Below, one piece after another: positions 1 through 8,002 of a DNA stretch of 64,000 nucleotides. The notes beneath the pieces are model-generated. The model saw nothing but the letters and a program-made list of their open reading frames with translations. It made no database searches and had not been told where the DNA came from. Source of the stretch: Streptacidiphilus rugosus AM-16 (GTDB lineage: Bacteria; Actinomycetota; Actinomycetes; Streptomycetales; Streptomycetaceae); the NCBI RefSeq assembly GCF_000744655.1, contig NZ_JQMJ01000004.1, positions 5,580,001 through 5,644,000 on the forward strand. The letters are read 5' to 3'. The position numbers and the translations under genes are program-made. The first letter of the stretch is position 1. Every line of letters begins with the position of its first letter.

Positions 1-2043
1 GCACAGGCGCAGCAGCAGCTGCCAGCGCAGGGCGGGGTCCAGCTCGGGTCCGCCGGGAACCGCGCCGTCCTCCAGCCACTCGCGCAGTTCCGCCTGCTCG
101 GCGGGGGTCGTCGCGGAGCCGAGCAGGCCGCGCACGGCCACCAGGCGCAGGCCGGTCGTGGTCTCGTCGCCCTCGGTGCGGCGCAGCAGCGCCCGGCACA
201 CCTCGACGATCACCGCGAGCGCCCACGGGCGGCGGCTCGGCGGCAGGTACTGGTCGGCCACGACGGTGCGGGCGAAGGCGAGCACGTCCTGGACCAGGTG
301 GACGGAGTCCTCACCCGGCAGGTGCGCGGCGACGAGCTCGAGGTAGGCCGAACCCGCAAGCTCGCCGTCGCGGACCTGGTCGCGCGCGCTGTTCCAGAGC
401 ACGGCGCGGGCGAGCTCGTCCGGGATCCGGCCGAGCGACTCCCTGACGGCGGACCAGGACTTCTCGTCCAGACGGATCTTGGCGAAGGCGCGGTCGGTGT
501 CGTCGGGCACCAGCAGTTCGCCGCGCGGCTCGGGCAGCGGCGTCGGCGTGCCGGGGACCAGTTCCAGCTCCTTGCGGTGCCGCAGCGTCAGCGCACCGCC
601 CGGCAGCCGGTCGTAGCTGCCGACGGTGATCAGGTGCGGCCGCAGGCTGCCGTCCGCAGAGGTCTGCTGCAGGAAGCCGTCCACCGGCTGCAGGGTGTCC
701 ACCCCGGTCGTGCGCAGCCAGCTCTCCGCCCAGCCGTGCACGTCGCGCCCGCTCGCGCCGGCCAACGCCTGGAGCAGGTCGTCGAGCGTGGCGTTGCCGA
801 AGGCATGGGCCTCGAAGTGCCGGTTCACGCCCTCGAAGAAGGCCTCGTCGCCGAGCCAGGCGACCAGCTGCCGCAGGGCGGCGGCGCCCTTGGCGTAGGA
901 GATGCCGTCGAAGTTCTGGAGCGCGTCGGCGGTGTCCGCGACGCCCTCGGGTGCGACGGGGTGGGTCGAGGGGCGCTGGTCGGCGTCGCGGCCCCAGGCC
1001 TTGGTGCTCGCGAAGGCGGTCCAGGCTCCGGTGAATCTGGTGGAGTCGGCGACGACGCGGAAGCCCATGTACTCGGCGAAGGACTCGTTCAGCCAGAGGT
1101 CCTCCCACCAGCGCATGGTGACCAGGTCGCCGAACCACATGTGCGCCATCTCGTGGGCGACGATCATCGCCCGGTGCTCGCGCTCGGTCTCGGGCACGGC
1201 GGAGCGGAAGAGCAGGGTGTCCCTGAAGGTGACGCAGCCGGGGTTCTCCATCGCGCCGACGTTGAACTCCGGCACGAAGCACTGGTCGTAGCCGCCGAAG
1301 GGGTACCGCTGCCGGAAGAGGGCGTGGTACGCGTCGAAGCACTGCCGGGTGACGGTGAGCAGCTCCTCGGCGTCCGCGTCGAGGTAGGGCGCGAGCGAGC
1401 GGCGGCAGTGCAGGCCGAGGGGGATGCCGTCGTGCTCGGCGCGCACGGAGTGCAGCGGACCGGCGACGACGCAGACGAGGTAGCTGCTGATCGGGGCGGT
1501 CGGCGCGAAGCTCGTCCGCACGGCGGAGTCACCGGCCTGCTCGCGCTCGCCGGTGCCGTTGGCGACCACGGTCCAGGCGGCGGGCGCCGTGACGGCGACC
1601 TGGTAGGGCGCCTTCAGGTCCGGCTGGTCGAAGGCGGCGAAGACGCGCGGTCCGTCGTCGAGGAACGCCTGGGTGTAGACGTAGACCTCGCCGTCGGCGG
1701 GGTCCACGAAGCGGTGCATGCCCTCGCCGGTGCGGGAGTACGCCATGTCGGCGTCGACCACCAGCTCGTTGTCGGCGGCGAGCGCGTCCAGCGGGAACCG
1801 GCCGTCGTCCAGGGCGGCCCGGTCCAGCTCCCTGCCGTTGAGCACGACCCGACGCAGCGTGTCGGCCTTCACGTCCACGAAGGTGCGCGCGCCGGGCGTG
1901 CGGCAGCTGAACTTGATCACCGTCTCCGAGCGGAACACCTCGGCCCCGACGGTGAGATCCAGTTCGACGGACACGGAGCGGACGTCGAGCAGCCGCCGGC
2001 GTACCTCGGCTTCGGCGCGGGTGAGGGCAGACATGGGGATCAT
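1..2043 (-). CDS. pepN: Aminopeptidase N, M1 family (C-terminus cut by window edge)
   Basis: This is a zinc metallopeptidase that removes N-terminal residues from peptides in the cytoplasm. About 680 codons are visible; the family in streptomycetes is roughly 850 residues, so the C-terminal part lies beyond base 1. The M1 hallmarks are present: the GAMEN exopeptidase motif near residues 263-267, and the zinc site HEMAH at 297-301 followed by the third ligand in NESFAEY (Glu 320). I chose the ATG at 2041-2043 because a GGAG lies about 8 nt upstream; an in-frame ATG at 2032-2034 (MSALTRAE) is the alternative. It is transcribed away from the dehydrogenase at 2329-3825, with 285 bp between them, so it probably has its own promoter. 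The family assignment is secure; substrate preference is not visible. Confidence 0.95.
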   Translation of the reverse strand, partial: MIPMSALTRAEAEVRRRLLDVRSVSVELDLTVGAEVFRSETVIKFSCRTPGARTFVDVKADTLRRVVLNGRELDRAALDDGRFPLDALAADNELVVDADMAYSRTGEGMHRFVDPADGEVYVYTQAFLDDGPRVFAAFDQPDLKAPYQVAVTAPAAWTVVANGTGEREQAGDSAVRTSFAPTAPISSYLVCVVAGPLHSVRAEHDGIPLGLHCRRSLAPYLDADAEELLTVTRQCFDAYHALFRQRYPFGGYDQCFVPEFNVGAMENPGCVTFRDTLLFRSAVPETEREHRAMIVAHEMAHMWFGDLVTMRWWEDLWLNESFAEYMGFRVVADSTRFTGAWTAFASTKAWGRDADQRPSTHPVAPEGVADTADALQNFDGISYAKGAAALRQLVAWLGDEAFFEGVNRHFEAHAFGNATLDDLLQALAGASGRDVHGWAESWLRTTGVDTLQPVDGFLQQTSADGSLRPHLITVGSYDRLPGGALTLRHRKELELVPGTPTPLPEPRGELLVPDDTDRAFAKIRLDEKSWSAVRESLGRIPDELARAVLWNSARDQVRDGELAGSAYLELVAAHLPGEDSVHLVQDVLAFARTVVADQYLPPSRRPWALAVIVEVCRALLRRTEGDETTTGLRLVAVRGLLGSATTPAEQAELREWLEDGAVPGGPELDPALRWQLLLRLC

Positions 2044-2328
2044 GCTATGCGCTCCGCCCACGCCCGTACCCTCTCCGCAACGTCCCGCCACGGCTCCCCC
2101 GAGCCGCTCCCTGCCGGGCCCCGACCGCCGCGCCGACCGGCGCCCCGAGGCGCCGCCCGAGCGGCACCCCGGGCGGACCTGGAACGGAACCGTCCGCCGG
2201 AGCCCCCACGGCGGACCGGGCTCCGGGCCCAAACGTGACCGCTCGGGGCCGGCCCAGCCACCACGGGCCGGGCCCAGCCACCGACGGGAGCGACCGCCGC
2301 TCTCCGGCCTGCGGGCCGAACGGCGCGG
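2044..2328. other. Intergenic region upstream of pepN
   Basis: No convincing gene is present; open frames here are GC-driven shadows. A short direct repeat (GGGCCGG-CCCAGCCACC type) occurs twice around 2249-2290. The pepN promoter is expected in the left part, but I cannot point to clear -35/-10 boxes. Confidence 0.4.
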
Positions 2329-3825
2329 TTACGCCTGCGGGTGGAGCTGCGCGGGCAGGCTCTGGAAGGCCACCGGGCGGAGCCAGCGCTGGACCGCCGC
2401 GCCGCCGACGGAGGTGCCGGAGGAGGTCGCCGCCGGGTAGGGGCCGCCGTGCTGCATGGCGTCGGCGACCGCGACGCCCGTGGGCCAGCCGCCGAAGAGC
2501 ACACGTCCGGCGAAGGCGGCCAGCGTGCCGAGCCAGGCGGGGGCGTCCGGGTCGTCGGCCGTGGTGTGCAACGTCGCGGTGAGGCAGCCCTCCATCCGCC
2601 CGAGGACCGCCACCGCCTCGACCGCGTCGGCGTAGCGGACCAGCACCGTCGTCGGGCCGAAGCACTCCTCCAGCAGTTGCTCGTGGGAGCCGTGCAGCGC
2701 GGCCTCCGCGGGCACGCTGAGCACGCCGGCGCGCACCGCGAGCGGCGCCTCCGCCGTGCCCGCCGCTCCCGCGGGCGCGAGCGTCTGCACCTCGCTCAGC
2801 GCGGCGCGAGCCGCGAAGCCGTCCAGGAAGGCCTCGCGCATCCGCTCGTCGAGCAGGACGCCCGCCGGGACCTGCGCCGTCGCGTCGGCGACCGCCTTCG
2901 CGCAGGCGTCCCCCGCCGGTCCGGCCGGCAGCAGCACCAGGCCCGGCTTGGTGCAGAACTGCCCCATCCCGAGGGTGAACGAACCGACCAGTCCCGCGGC
3001 CAGCTGCTCCGGCGCGGCGGCGGACTCGGCGAGGGCGGCTGGAGTGACCAGGACCGGGTTCACACTGCCCAGCTCGCCGTGGAAGGGGATCGGCCGCGGG
3101 CGGGTGACCGCCAGGTCGAACAGGGCGCGGCCGCCGCGCGACGAGCCGGTGAAGCCGACGCCGGACAGCAGTGGGTGCCGGACCAGCTCCGGGCCCGCCG
3201 CGAAGCCGTGGACCAGCCCGATGACGCCCTCGGGCAGGCCGGTCCCGACGGCCGCCGCGCGCAGCGCCGCCGCCACGAGCTCGGAGGTCTCCGGGTGGTC
3301 GGGGTGGGCCTTGACGACCACCGGGCAGCCGGCCGCCAGCGCGCTCGCGGTGTCGCCTCCGGGGACGCTGAACGCGAAGGGGAAGTTGCTCGCCGCGAAG
3401 ACCCCGACGACGCCGAGCGGCAGCTGCACCCGGTAGAGGTCGGGACGGGGCGGGGTCAGGCCGGGGTCGGCGGTGTCCGTCCGGATGTCGAGGAAGCCCC
3501 CGGCGTCGGCGGCCCGGTCGACCAGGTCGGCGAAGTAGCGCAGTTGGAAGACGGTGCGGGCGAGTTCGCCGGTGAGGCGCACCGTGCCGAGACCCGTCTC
3601 CGCGTCCGCGGCCGCGATCAGCGACTCGCTGCGGGCCTGCAGCTGCGCGGCGGCGGCGCGCAGGAGTGCGGACCGGCGCGCGCGGTCGGCGAGCGCCGGC
3701 AGCGCGGCGTGCGCCGCGCGGACGGCGGCGTCGACCGCCGCCGGGCCCGCGGCCACGGCGACCGGCGCATCGCCGCGCCGCTCGCCCGTTCGGGGATCGA
3801 GACTCCAGACCGACTCGGCGCTCAT
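2329..3825 (-). CDS. NADP-type aldehyde dehydrogenase, alpha-ketoglutaric semialdehyde dehydrogenase-like
   Basis: This is a 498-residue aldehyde dehydrogenase superfamily enzyme. It most resembles the 2,5-dioxovalerate (ketoglutaric semialdehyde) dehydrogenase branch, which ends oxidative pentose, glucarate or hydroxyproline degradation by making 2-oxoglutarate. Visible catalytic features are Asn147 in SNFPF, the general base Glu251 in GELGSVNP, and the nucleophile Cys291 in GQFCTKPG. The early VWSLDPRTGE and late FGGWPTG motifs are those of this branch. A GGAGG lies about 8 nt before the ATG at 3825. No other sugar-acid or hydroxyproline gene adjoins it, so the exact aldehyde is uncertain. 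A perfect 10-bp palindrome sits about 33 nt upstream of the start and may be an operator. Confidence 0.87.
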   Translation of the reverse strand: MSAESVWSLDPRTGERRGDAPVAVAAGPAAVDAAVRAAHAALPALADRARRSALLRAAAAQLQARSESLIAAADAETGLGTVRLTGELARTVFQLRYFADLVDRAADAGGFLDIRTDTADPGLTPPRPDLYRVQLPLGVVGVFAASNFPFAFSVPGGDTASALAAGCPVVVKAHPDHPETSELVAAALRAAAVGTGLPEGVIGLVHGFAAGPELVRHPLLSGVGFTGSSRGGRALFDLAVTRPRPIPFHGELGSVNPVLVTPAALAESAAAPEQLAAGLVGSFTLGMGQFCTKPGLVLLPAGPAGDACAKAVADATAQVPAGVLLDERMREAFLDGFAARAALSEVQTLAPAGAAGTAEAPLAVRAGVLSVPAEAALHGSHEQLLEECFGPTTVLVRYADAVEAVAVLGRMEGCLTATLHTTADDPDAPAWLGTLAAFAGRVLFGGWPTGVAVADAMQHGGPYPAATSSGTSVGGAAVQRWLRPVAFQSLPAQLHPQA

Positions 3826-3857
3826 CGCGCACCCTCCTGCCGCTCGGCGAAAGCATC

Positions 3858-3867
3858 CAGTGCACTG
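3858..3867. promoter_or_regulatory. Candidate operator palindrome CAGTGCACTG
   Basis: A perfect 10-bp palindrome about 33 nt upstream of the dehydrogenase start codon, where a repressor would overlap a promoter. Short AGTGCACT-type palindromes are typical of GntR or similar dimeric regulators. No regulator gene is adjacent, so the assignment is inference only. Confidence 0.3.
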
Positions 3868-4095
3868 CTATGTCACATGACTCTACCTCGCCGCCCGGCC
3901 GCCGACGGCCCCGGCCGCCCCACCACCGGCCGTCCGTCGCACGAGCGGGCGACGGATCGCGGCCAGGTCGCTCGGCGAGCCGGACGGGAGGTGTGAGCCG
4001 GACGGTCGCCCACGGACGCTGTCAGTCCCAGCGGCTAGACCGGAACGCACGCACACCACGCGCAACGCACGGCACGACACCGCCAGGGGGTGGCC
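3868..4095. other. Divergent intergenic region between dehydrogenase and HTH/TerD pair
   Basis: No gene is recognised here. It must carry the promoters of the leftward dehydrogenase gene and the rightward HTH/TerD pair. I do not see a strong -35/-10 pair. Confidence 0.35.
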
Positions 4096-4917
4096 ATGAA
4101 CGCCGACACTCCACGCACGCCCCACACTCCCCCTACCCCGCTTTCTCGCGACACCCCACTTTCCGCTCCCTCCCCACGCCCTCCCCTCTCCCCGCCGACC
4201 GCCCCCGCCGACCACCGCTGTCTCTCCCTCGCCGGGCTGCGCCACCGCGGCTGGACGCCGAGCATGGTCGGCAAACTGCTCGGCGCGCCCGACAGGACCG
4301 TCCGCAATCCGCATTTCCACGGCGCGGCCCCGTCCCGCCTCTACGCCCTCGCACGGGTCGAGGCCGCCGAGGCCACGGACGCCTACGCCGCGCTGGCCTC
4401 CGCCGCCGCGCGCCGGGCCTCCTGTTCGCGCGCCGCCGCCGACCGCCGCCGCCGGGCCGTGCTCGCGGAGGTCGAAGGCCTCTGCATCCGGGTCCCTAGG
4501 CTCGCGCCGGACGCACTTACCTCCCGGGCGGTCGCCCACCGCAACCGCCGTGACGCGCAACGCGCCTGTCGCCGCGTCGACCACACGCCCGCGCCCGCCA
4601 GCCCCGACGCCGCGGAGCCCGGCGCGCTGCGCCGTTGGCAGGTCAACTACCTGCGTCACGCGCTCACCGACTACGACGCCGTCCTGGACGGTCTGGCGGG
4701 AACAACCGGGCGGGCCGAGGCGGAGCTGCTGCTGCGCCGCCGGGTCTACGAGGCCATCGGCGCGGCGTATCCGCACCTCGCGGCGGAGTGCCGCAGGCAA
4801 CTCAACGAGCGTCAACCCCCTCCGTCGGCCGCCCGCAACAGCTACGGTGTGGGCGAGGCCGGGCCCGTCGGCCCGCCCGACCCACGAGACCAGCAGCATC
4901 CATGGAGGCCCACGTGA
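4096..4917 (+). CDS. Actinobacterial HTH-domain protein coupled to a TerD gene
   Basis: This is a 273-residue protein with no recognised enzyme domain. Residues 1-40 are Pro/Thr/Ser-rich and look disordered. Residues about 43-92 (LAGLRHRGWT...VGKLLGAPDR...NPHF...RLYALARVEAAE) read as a helix-turn-helix-like module seen in streptomycete proteins of unknown role. The middle is very rich in Ala and Arg, with many Arg repeats near 105-120, and the C-terminal third is probably helical (ALRRWQVNYLRHALTDYD). The ATG at 4096 follows a GGGGG tract; an in-frame GTG at 4090 is an alternative start. Its stop overlaps the GTG of the following TerD gene by 4 nt (GTGA), so the two are translationally coupled and probably act together, perhaps in stress or metal response. 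Function is unknown. Confidence 0.8.
   Translation: MNADTPRTPHTPPTPLSRDTPLSAPSPRPPLSPPTAPADHRCLSLAGLRHRGWTPSMVGKLLGAPDRTVRNPHFHGAAPSRLYALARVEAAEATDAYAALASAAARRASCSRAAADRRRRAVLAEVEGLCIRVPRLAPDALTSRAVAHRNRRDAQRACRRVDHTPAPASPDAAEPGALRRWQVNYLRHALTDYDAVLDGLAGTTGRAEAELLLRRRVYEAIGAAYPHLAAECRRQLNERQPPPSAARNSYGVGEAGPVGPPDPRDQQHPWRPT
4904..4917 (+). promoter_or_regulatory. Ribosome binding site fixing the TerD-protein start
   Basis: GGAGG at 4904-4908 lies 5 nt before the GTG at 4914. This supports GTG 4914 over the in-frame ATG at 4902, and places the Shine-Dalgarno inside the upstream gene, as expected for coupled translation. Confidence 0.75.
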
Positions 4918-6278
4918 CCGCAGTACTCGGCTCCGGCGGCAACGTCCCGCTGAGCGCCCTCCGGGTCACCGTGGAGGTTTCCGCGCCGCGGGCGCTGGAC
5001 GTCTCCGCGCTTCTGGTCACCGCCTCCGGCAAGGTTCGTTCGGACGCGGATCTGATCTTCTTCAACGCCCCTGAGGGCCCCGGCGTCCGCTGGACGCCGG
5101 GCGGCGGGGTCACCGTCGAGACCGGCGCGGTCCCGGCGGAGATCGACAAGATCGTCGTCACCGCCAGCCTGGACGACCCCGCGGCGACCTTCGCGGGCAC
5201 GGAGCCGACGGCGACGGTGCGCGACGCGGCCTCGGGCGAGACCCTGGCCACCTTCACTCCCGCCCAGCTCGGCGTGGAGACGGCGCTGGTCGTGGTGGAG
5301 ATCTACCGGCGCGCCGGCGCGTGGAAGCTGCGCGCGGTCGGCCAGGGCTACGCGAACGGCCTGGCGGGCATCGCGACGGACTTCGGCGTCGAGGTCGACG
5401 ACCCGGGCCCGGCCACCGCCCAGGCCCCCGCCGCACCGGTCACCCCGGCCCCGGTCGCGCCGCCGGCGACCCAGGTCCGGGAGCCCGCCCCGGCACCCGC
5501 CGCTCCCCCGGCCTGGGAGCAGCAGCCGGCTCCGGTCGCGCCCCCCGTGTGGGAGCAGCCGCAGTCCCCTGCGCCCGTGACTCCCCCGGCCTGGGAGCAG
5601 CCGCAGTCCCCGACGCCGGTCACTCCGCCCGCCTGGGAGCAGCAGCCCGCGCCGGTGGCTCCGCCCGCTCCGCAGGCGCCCGCCGCGCCCGCGGGTCCGC
5701 CGCGGGTCACTCTCGACAAGGGCCGTGTCTCGCTCACCAAGGGCGGCTCGGTCTCCCTGGTCAAGGACGGCAAGCCGTTCCTGGCCTCGGTCCGGATGGG
5801 CCTCGGCTGGGAGCCCGCCCGGCATGCGCGCAGCATCGACCTCGACGCCTCCGTCATCGCCTACGACGGCCAGCGCAACGAGTTGGAGAAGGTCTGGTTC
5901 AGCCACAAGACCGCCTTCAACCACGCGATCCAGCACGCGGGCGACAACCTGACGGGCGAGGGCAGCGGCGACGACGAGACCATCGTGGTCCACCTGTCGG
6001 CCCTCCCGCCGCAGGTCTCCGGCCTGGTCTTCACCGTGAACTCCTACAGCGGCCAGAAGTTCACCGACATCAAGAAGGCCTACTGCCGCCTGGTCGACGC
6101 GACGACCAACGCCGAACTGGTCCGCTTCGACCTCACGCAGTCCGAGCCGCGCACCGGCGTCCTGATGTGCAAGCTGGTGCGCATGCTGACCGGCGAGTGG
6201 GTGATGACGGGTCTCGGCGTCTACGCCGACGGCAAGACCGTCAAGGAGATGATCCGGGTCGGGGCCGCCGCGCTCTGA
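4914..6278 (+). CDS. Tandem TerD-domain protein with WEQ/proline repeat linker
   Basis: This is a 454-residue protein with two TerD (TerZ/TerE/CABP1-like) domains. TerD proteins bind calcium and are linked to tellurite resistance, chemical stress and differentiation in Streptomyces. Domain 1 spans about 1-163 (GSGGNVPLSALRVTVEVSAP) and lacks several of the usual acidic residues. Residues about 165-262 form a Pro/Ala linker with repeated PPAWEQ(Q/P)...PV units, with four WEQ copies. Domain 2 spans about 264-454 and keeps the calcium-type acids: DLDAS near 309-313 and GDNLTGEGSGDDE near 343-355. No signal peptide or membrane segment is seen. It is coupled to the upstream HTH protein by a GTGA overlap. 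Duplication with one degenerate copy suggests one sensing and one scaffolding domain, which is inference. Confidence 0.9.
   Translation: MTAVLGSGGNVPLSALRVTVEVSAPRALDVSALLVTASGKVRSDADLIFFNAPEGPGVRWTPGGGVTVETGAVPAEIDKIVVTASLDDPAATFAGTEPTATVRDAASGETLATFTPAQLGVETALVVVEIYRRAGAWKLRAVGQGYANGLAGIATDFGVEVDDPGPATAQAPAAPVTPAPVAPPATQVREPAPAPAAPPAWEQQPAPVAPPVWEQPQSPAPVTPPAWEQPQSPTPVTPPAWEQQPAPVAPPAPQAPAAPAGPPRVTLDKGRVSLTKGGSVSLVKDGKPFLASVRMGLGWEPARHARSIDLDASVIAYDGQRNELEKVWFSHKTAFNHAIQHAGDNLTGEGSGDDETIVVHLSALPPQVSGLVFTVNSYSGQKFTDIKKAYCRLVDATTNAELVRFDLTQSEPRTGVLMCKLVRMLTGEWVMTGLGVYADGKTVKEMIRVGAAAL
5500..5660 (+). repeat. In-frame WEQ/proline-rich tandem repeats in the TerD-protein linker
   Basis: Four degenerate units of about 14 residues, each with a Trp-Glu-Gln core followed by a Pro/Val/Thr/Ala stretch, join the two TerD domains. 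Such linkers are prone to slippage and to copy-number change between strains. Confidence 0.75.
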
Positions 6279-6296
6279 CACGGGCCGGACGGAGCG

Positions 6297-6605
6297 TCAG
6301 TCGCCGAGGTGCGTCCACACCTCGGCCTCGACGCCCTTCTCCCGCAGCCACCGCCGGACACCGGGCGTGATCTCCTCGCTGCGGCCCTCCAGCCGCCGCA
6401 GCAGCTCGCGCCCGGTCGTGGCGCCGAGCACCCGCATCAGCTCCGGCACGTGCGCGGCGCGCACGGTGACGACGTACTCGTACTCGGGCAGCCCCGGCTG
6501 CAGATCCTGCCCCTCGAACACGAGATCTCCGTCGGCCCGCAGCACCGCGCTGAGGTACCGGTGCGGGGTCGCGCGCAGCCGCACGCGCCGCTCATCCCTG
6601 CCCAC
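6297..6605 (-). CDS. Conserved small protein of unknown function (102 aa)
   Basis: I do not recognise the family. The protein is soluble, charged and predicted alpha/beta (VRLRATPHRYLSAVLRADGDLVFEGQDLQPG ... in short pieces), with a C-terminal helical segment ending EVWTHLGD. The GTG at 6603-6605 is chosen because GGGAGGGGA lies just upstream on this strand, whereas further in-frame codons upstream have Arg/Ser-rich shadow composition. It converges on the TerD gene (19 nt between stops) and is divergent from the small gene at 6667 with 61 bp between starts, so those two may share a regulatory region. Confidence 0.7.
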   Translation of the reverse strand: MGRDERRVRLRATPHRYLSAVLRADGDLVFEGQDLQPGLPEYEYVVTVRAAHVPELMRVLGATTGRELLRRLEGRSEEITPGVRRWLREKGVEAEVWTHLGD

Positions 6606-6654
6606 CGAACTCCCCTCCCAAACAACTCGCGTGCCCGCTGTCAGTGGGACGCGA

Positions 6655-6660
6655 TAGGTT
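6655..6660 (+). promoter_or_regulatory. Candidate -10 element (TAGGTT) of a leaderless gene
   Basis: TAGGTT lies 6 nt before the ATG at 6667, the spacing expected when transcription begins at or next to the start codon. There is no Shine-Dalgarno sequence here and the -35 region is weak. Confidence 0.45.
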
Positions 6661-6666
6661 CGACTC

Positions 6667-6861
6667 ATGCTGAACGTGGACACGGTCACCGTCCTCTCCC
6701 CCGCCGACCTGGCGAACGCCCGCATCCGGGCGCTCCTCGCCGGCGCGTCCCGCCGTGGCCTCGACGCGGACGAACGCCTCCTGTACGGACGGCTGGTGGA
6801 CGAGTACCTGCTGGCCAGGCAGCGTGAGCGGCTGCCCGTCCAGATAGCCGTCGCGGCCTGA
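6667..6861 (+). CDS. Small hypothetical protein (64 aa)
   Basis: A 64-residue, mostly helical protein (ADLANARIRALLAG, DERLLYGRLVDEYLLA) with no signal peptide. I do not recognise a family. It is supported as a gene by normal high-GC third positions, a sensible amino-acid composition, and a TAGGTT -10-like box 6 nt upstream of the ATG that would give a leaderless message. It sits divergently from the 102-residue protein and converges on the methyltransferase gene 21 bp away. Confidence 0.6.
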   Translation: MLNVDTVTVLSPADLANARIRALLAGASRRGLDADERLLYGRLVDEYLLARQRERLPVQIAVAA

Positions 6862-6882
6862 CCGAGGGGGCCTGGGCCGGCC

Positions 6883-7644
6883 TCAGTCGGCCGGCTTCTC
6901 CCACACCGAGACATGCGCGGCACTGTCGTCGGCGAACGGGCGGCGGGACCAGCCCTCCCAGCGGTCGCGCAGCCGCAGCCCGGCGAGCCGGGCCATCAGG
7001 TCGAGTTCGGCCGGCCAGACGTACCGGAAGGGAATCTCACTGCGCGTCCCGCGACCGTCCGCGGAGATCTCGATGTAGTGGCAGGTCATCGCCTGGGTGG
7101 TGACGTCGTAGACGGAATAGGCCCACTCGGTCTCGCTCGCCTGGAACGGCACGACGTTCTGCCCGGCCGGGAGCTTGCGCAGCTCGGGGACCATGACCTC
7201 GACGACGAAGCAGCCGCCCGGTTCCAGGTGCTTCGCGACGTTGCGGAAGCAGGAGACCTGAGCCTCCTGGCTGGTGAGGTTCATGATGGTGTTGTAGACG
7301 AGATACGCCAACGAGAAACGACCACCGCCACGCGCCTCGGGTTCCACCTCGGTCGTGGCGAAGTCACCGATGGACACGCCGATCTCCGAGCCCCCGGGCT
7401 TGGCCCGCATCCGGGCCACCATCGCCCGGGACAGCTCGATGCCGTGGACCGGCACCCCGCGCCGCGCCAGCGGCAGCGCGATGCGCCCCGTCCCGACACC
7501 GAGCTCCAGCGCCCGGCCGCCGCCCGCGAGCTCGGCCAGCACGTCCACGGTCGCCTCGATCACGTCGTGGCGGAACTCGGGGTCCGACGCCCCGTCGTAC
7601 TGCTCGGCTACGGCCTCTCCGAAGAACCCGTTCTCATCGCTCAC
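6883..7644 (-). CDS. Class I SAM-dependent methyltransferase
   Basis: This 253-residue protein has the Rossmann-fold methyltransferase signature. Motif I is LELGVGTGRIALPLARRG (near residues 44-61), the acidic end of strand 2 is in HGIELS, and a later VEVMVPEL segment follows a GGCFVV strand. It resembles small-molecule O/N-methyltransferases of the Methyltransf_25 type; the substrate is not evident. The GTG at 7642-7644 (VSDENGFFGE) is preferred because upstream in-frame sequence is Arg-rich and unlikely to be coding. It stands alone on this strand, without an obvious partner gene. Confidence 0.85.
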   Translation of the reverse strand: MSDENGFFGEAVAEQYDGASDPEFRHDVIEATVDVLAELAGGGRALELGVGTGRIALPLARRGVPVHGIELSRAMVARMRAKPGGSEIGVSIGDFATTEVEPEARGGGRFSLAYLVYNTIMNLTSQEAQVSCFRNVAKHLEPGGCFVVEVMVPELRKLPAGQNVVPFQASETEWAYSVYDVTTQAMTCHYIEISADGRGTRSEIPFRYVWPAELDLMARLAGLRLRDRWEGWSRRPFADDSAAHVSVWEKPAD

Positions 7645-7807
7645 CGTCGGACCGTACCGCCGCGACGACCGACCCCGCCGGGATTTTCCACCCACCCCGC
7701 CAGACCTCGACGTCGAGGCCCTTCGTACACCCGGCGTTCGTCACCGCTACGGGGCAACACGGCGCTGAAACCGTCACCCCCGCAGCCTCCGCACGGTTGC
7801 TCCTGTC

Positions 7808-8002
7808 ATGACGCTCATGCTGCCCAAGCTCGGCACAGGCCTCGTGCCCGTCCAGTACAGCCGCCATCGCCGCCCCCACCCGGACGAGCCGCTCTTCGCC
7901 ACCCTCGCCGCCGAGTGGCGCACCGCCGGCCGCATGGTGCCGGGCGAACGGGACCGTGAATGGGCCGACCTGACCGTCCGCGCACCCGCGCCGCGCGGGT
8001 AA
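7808..8002 (+). CDS. Small hypothetical protein (64 aa), possibly degraded
   Basis: The 64-residue frame contains a segment (HPDEPLFATLAAEWRTAGRMVPGERDREWADLT) that looks like a genuine short actinobacterial protein, with a conserved-looking VPGERDREW core. I cannot assign a function. No Shine-Dalgarno precedes the ATG. The stop at 8000-8002 directly abuts the relict fragment on the opposite strand, so the last residues may not be the original C-terminus. Alternative reading: a chance frame in GC-rich DNA. Confidence 0.45.
   Translation: MTLMLPKLGTGLVPVQYSRHRRPHPDEPLFATLAAEWRTAGRMVPGERDREWADLTVRAPAPRG

Noticed and set aside
298-2238. Long open frame (646 codons) on the plus strand over pepN
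   Set aside because: It is antisense to a clear M1 peptidase; its Gly/Val/Arg-rich composition without motifs is a shadow of GC-rich third positions.
5500-5660. CRISPR-like repeat array
   Set aside because: The repeats are in-frame codons for a Pro/WEQ linker, without regular spacers.
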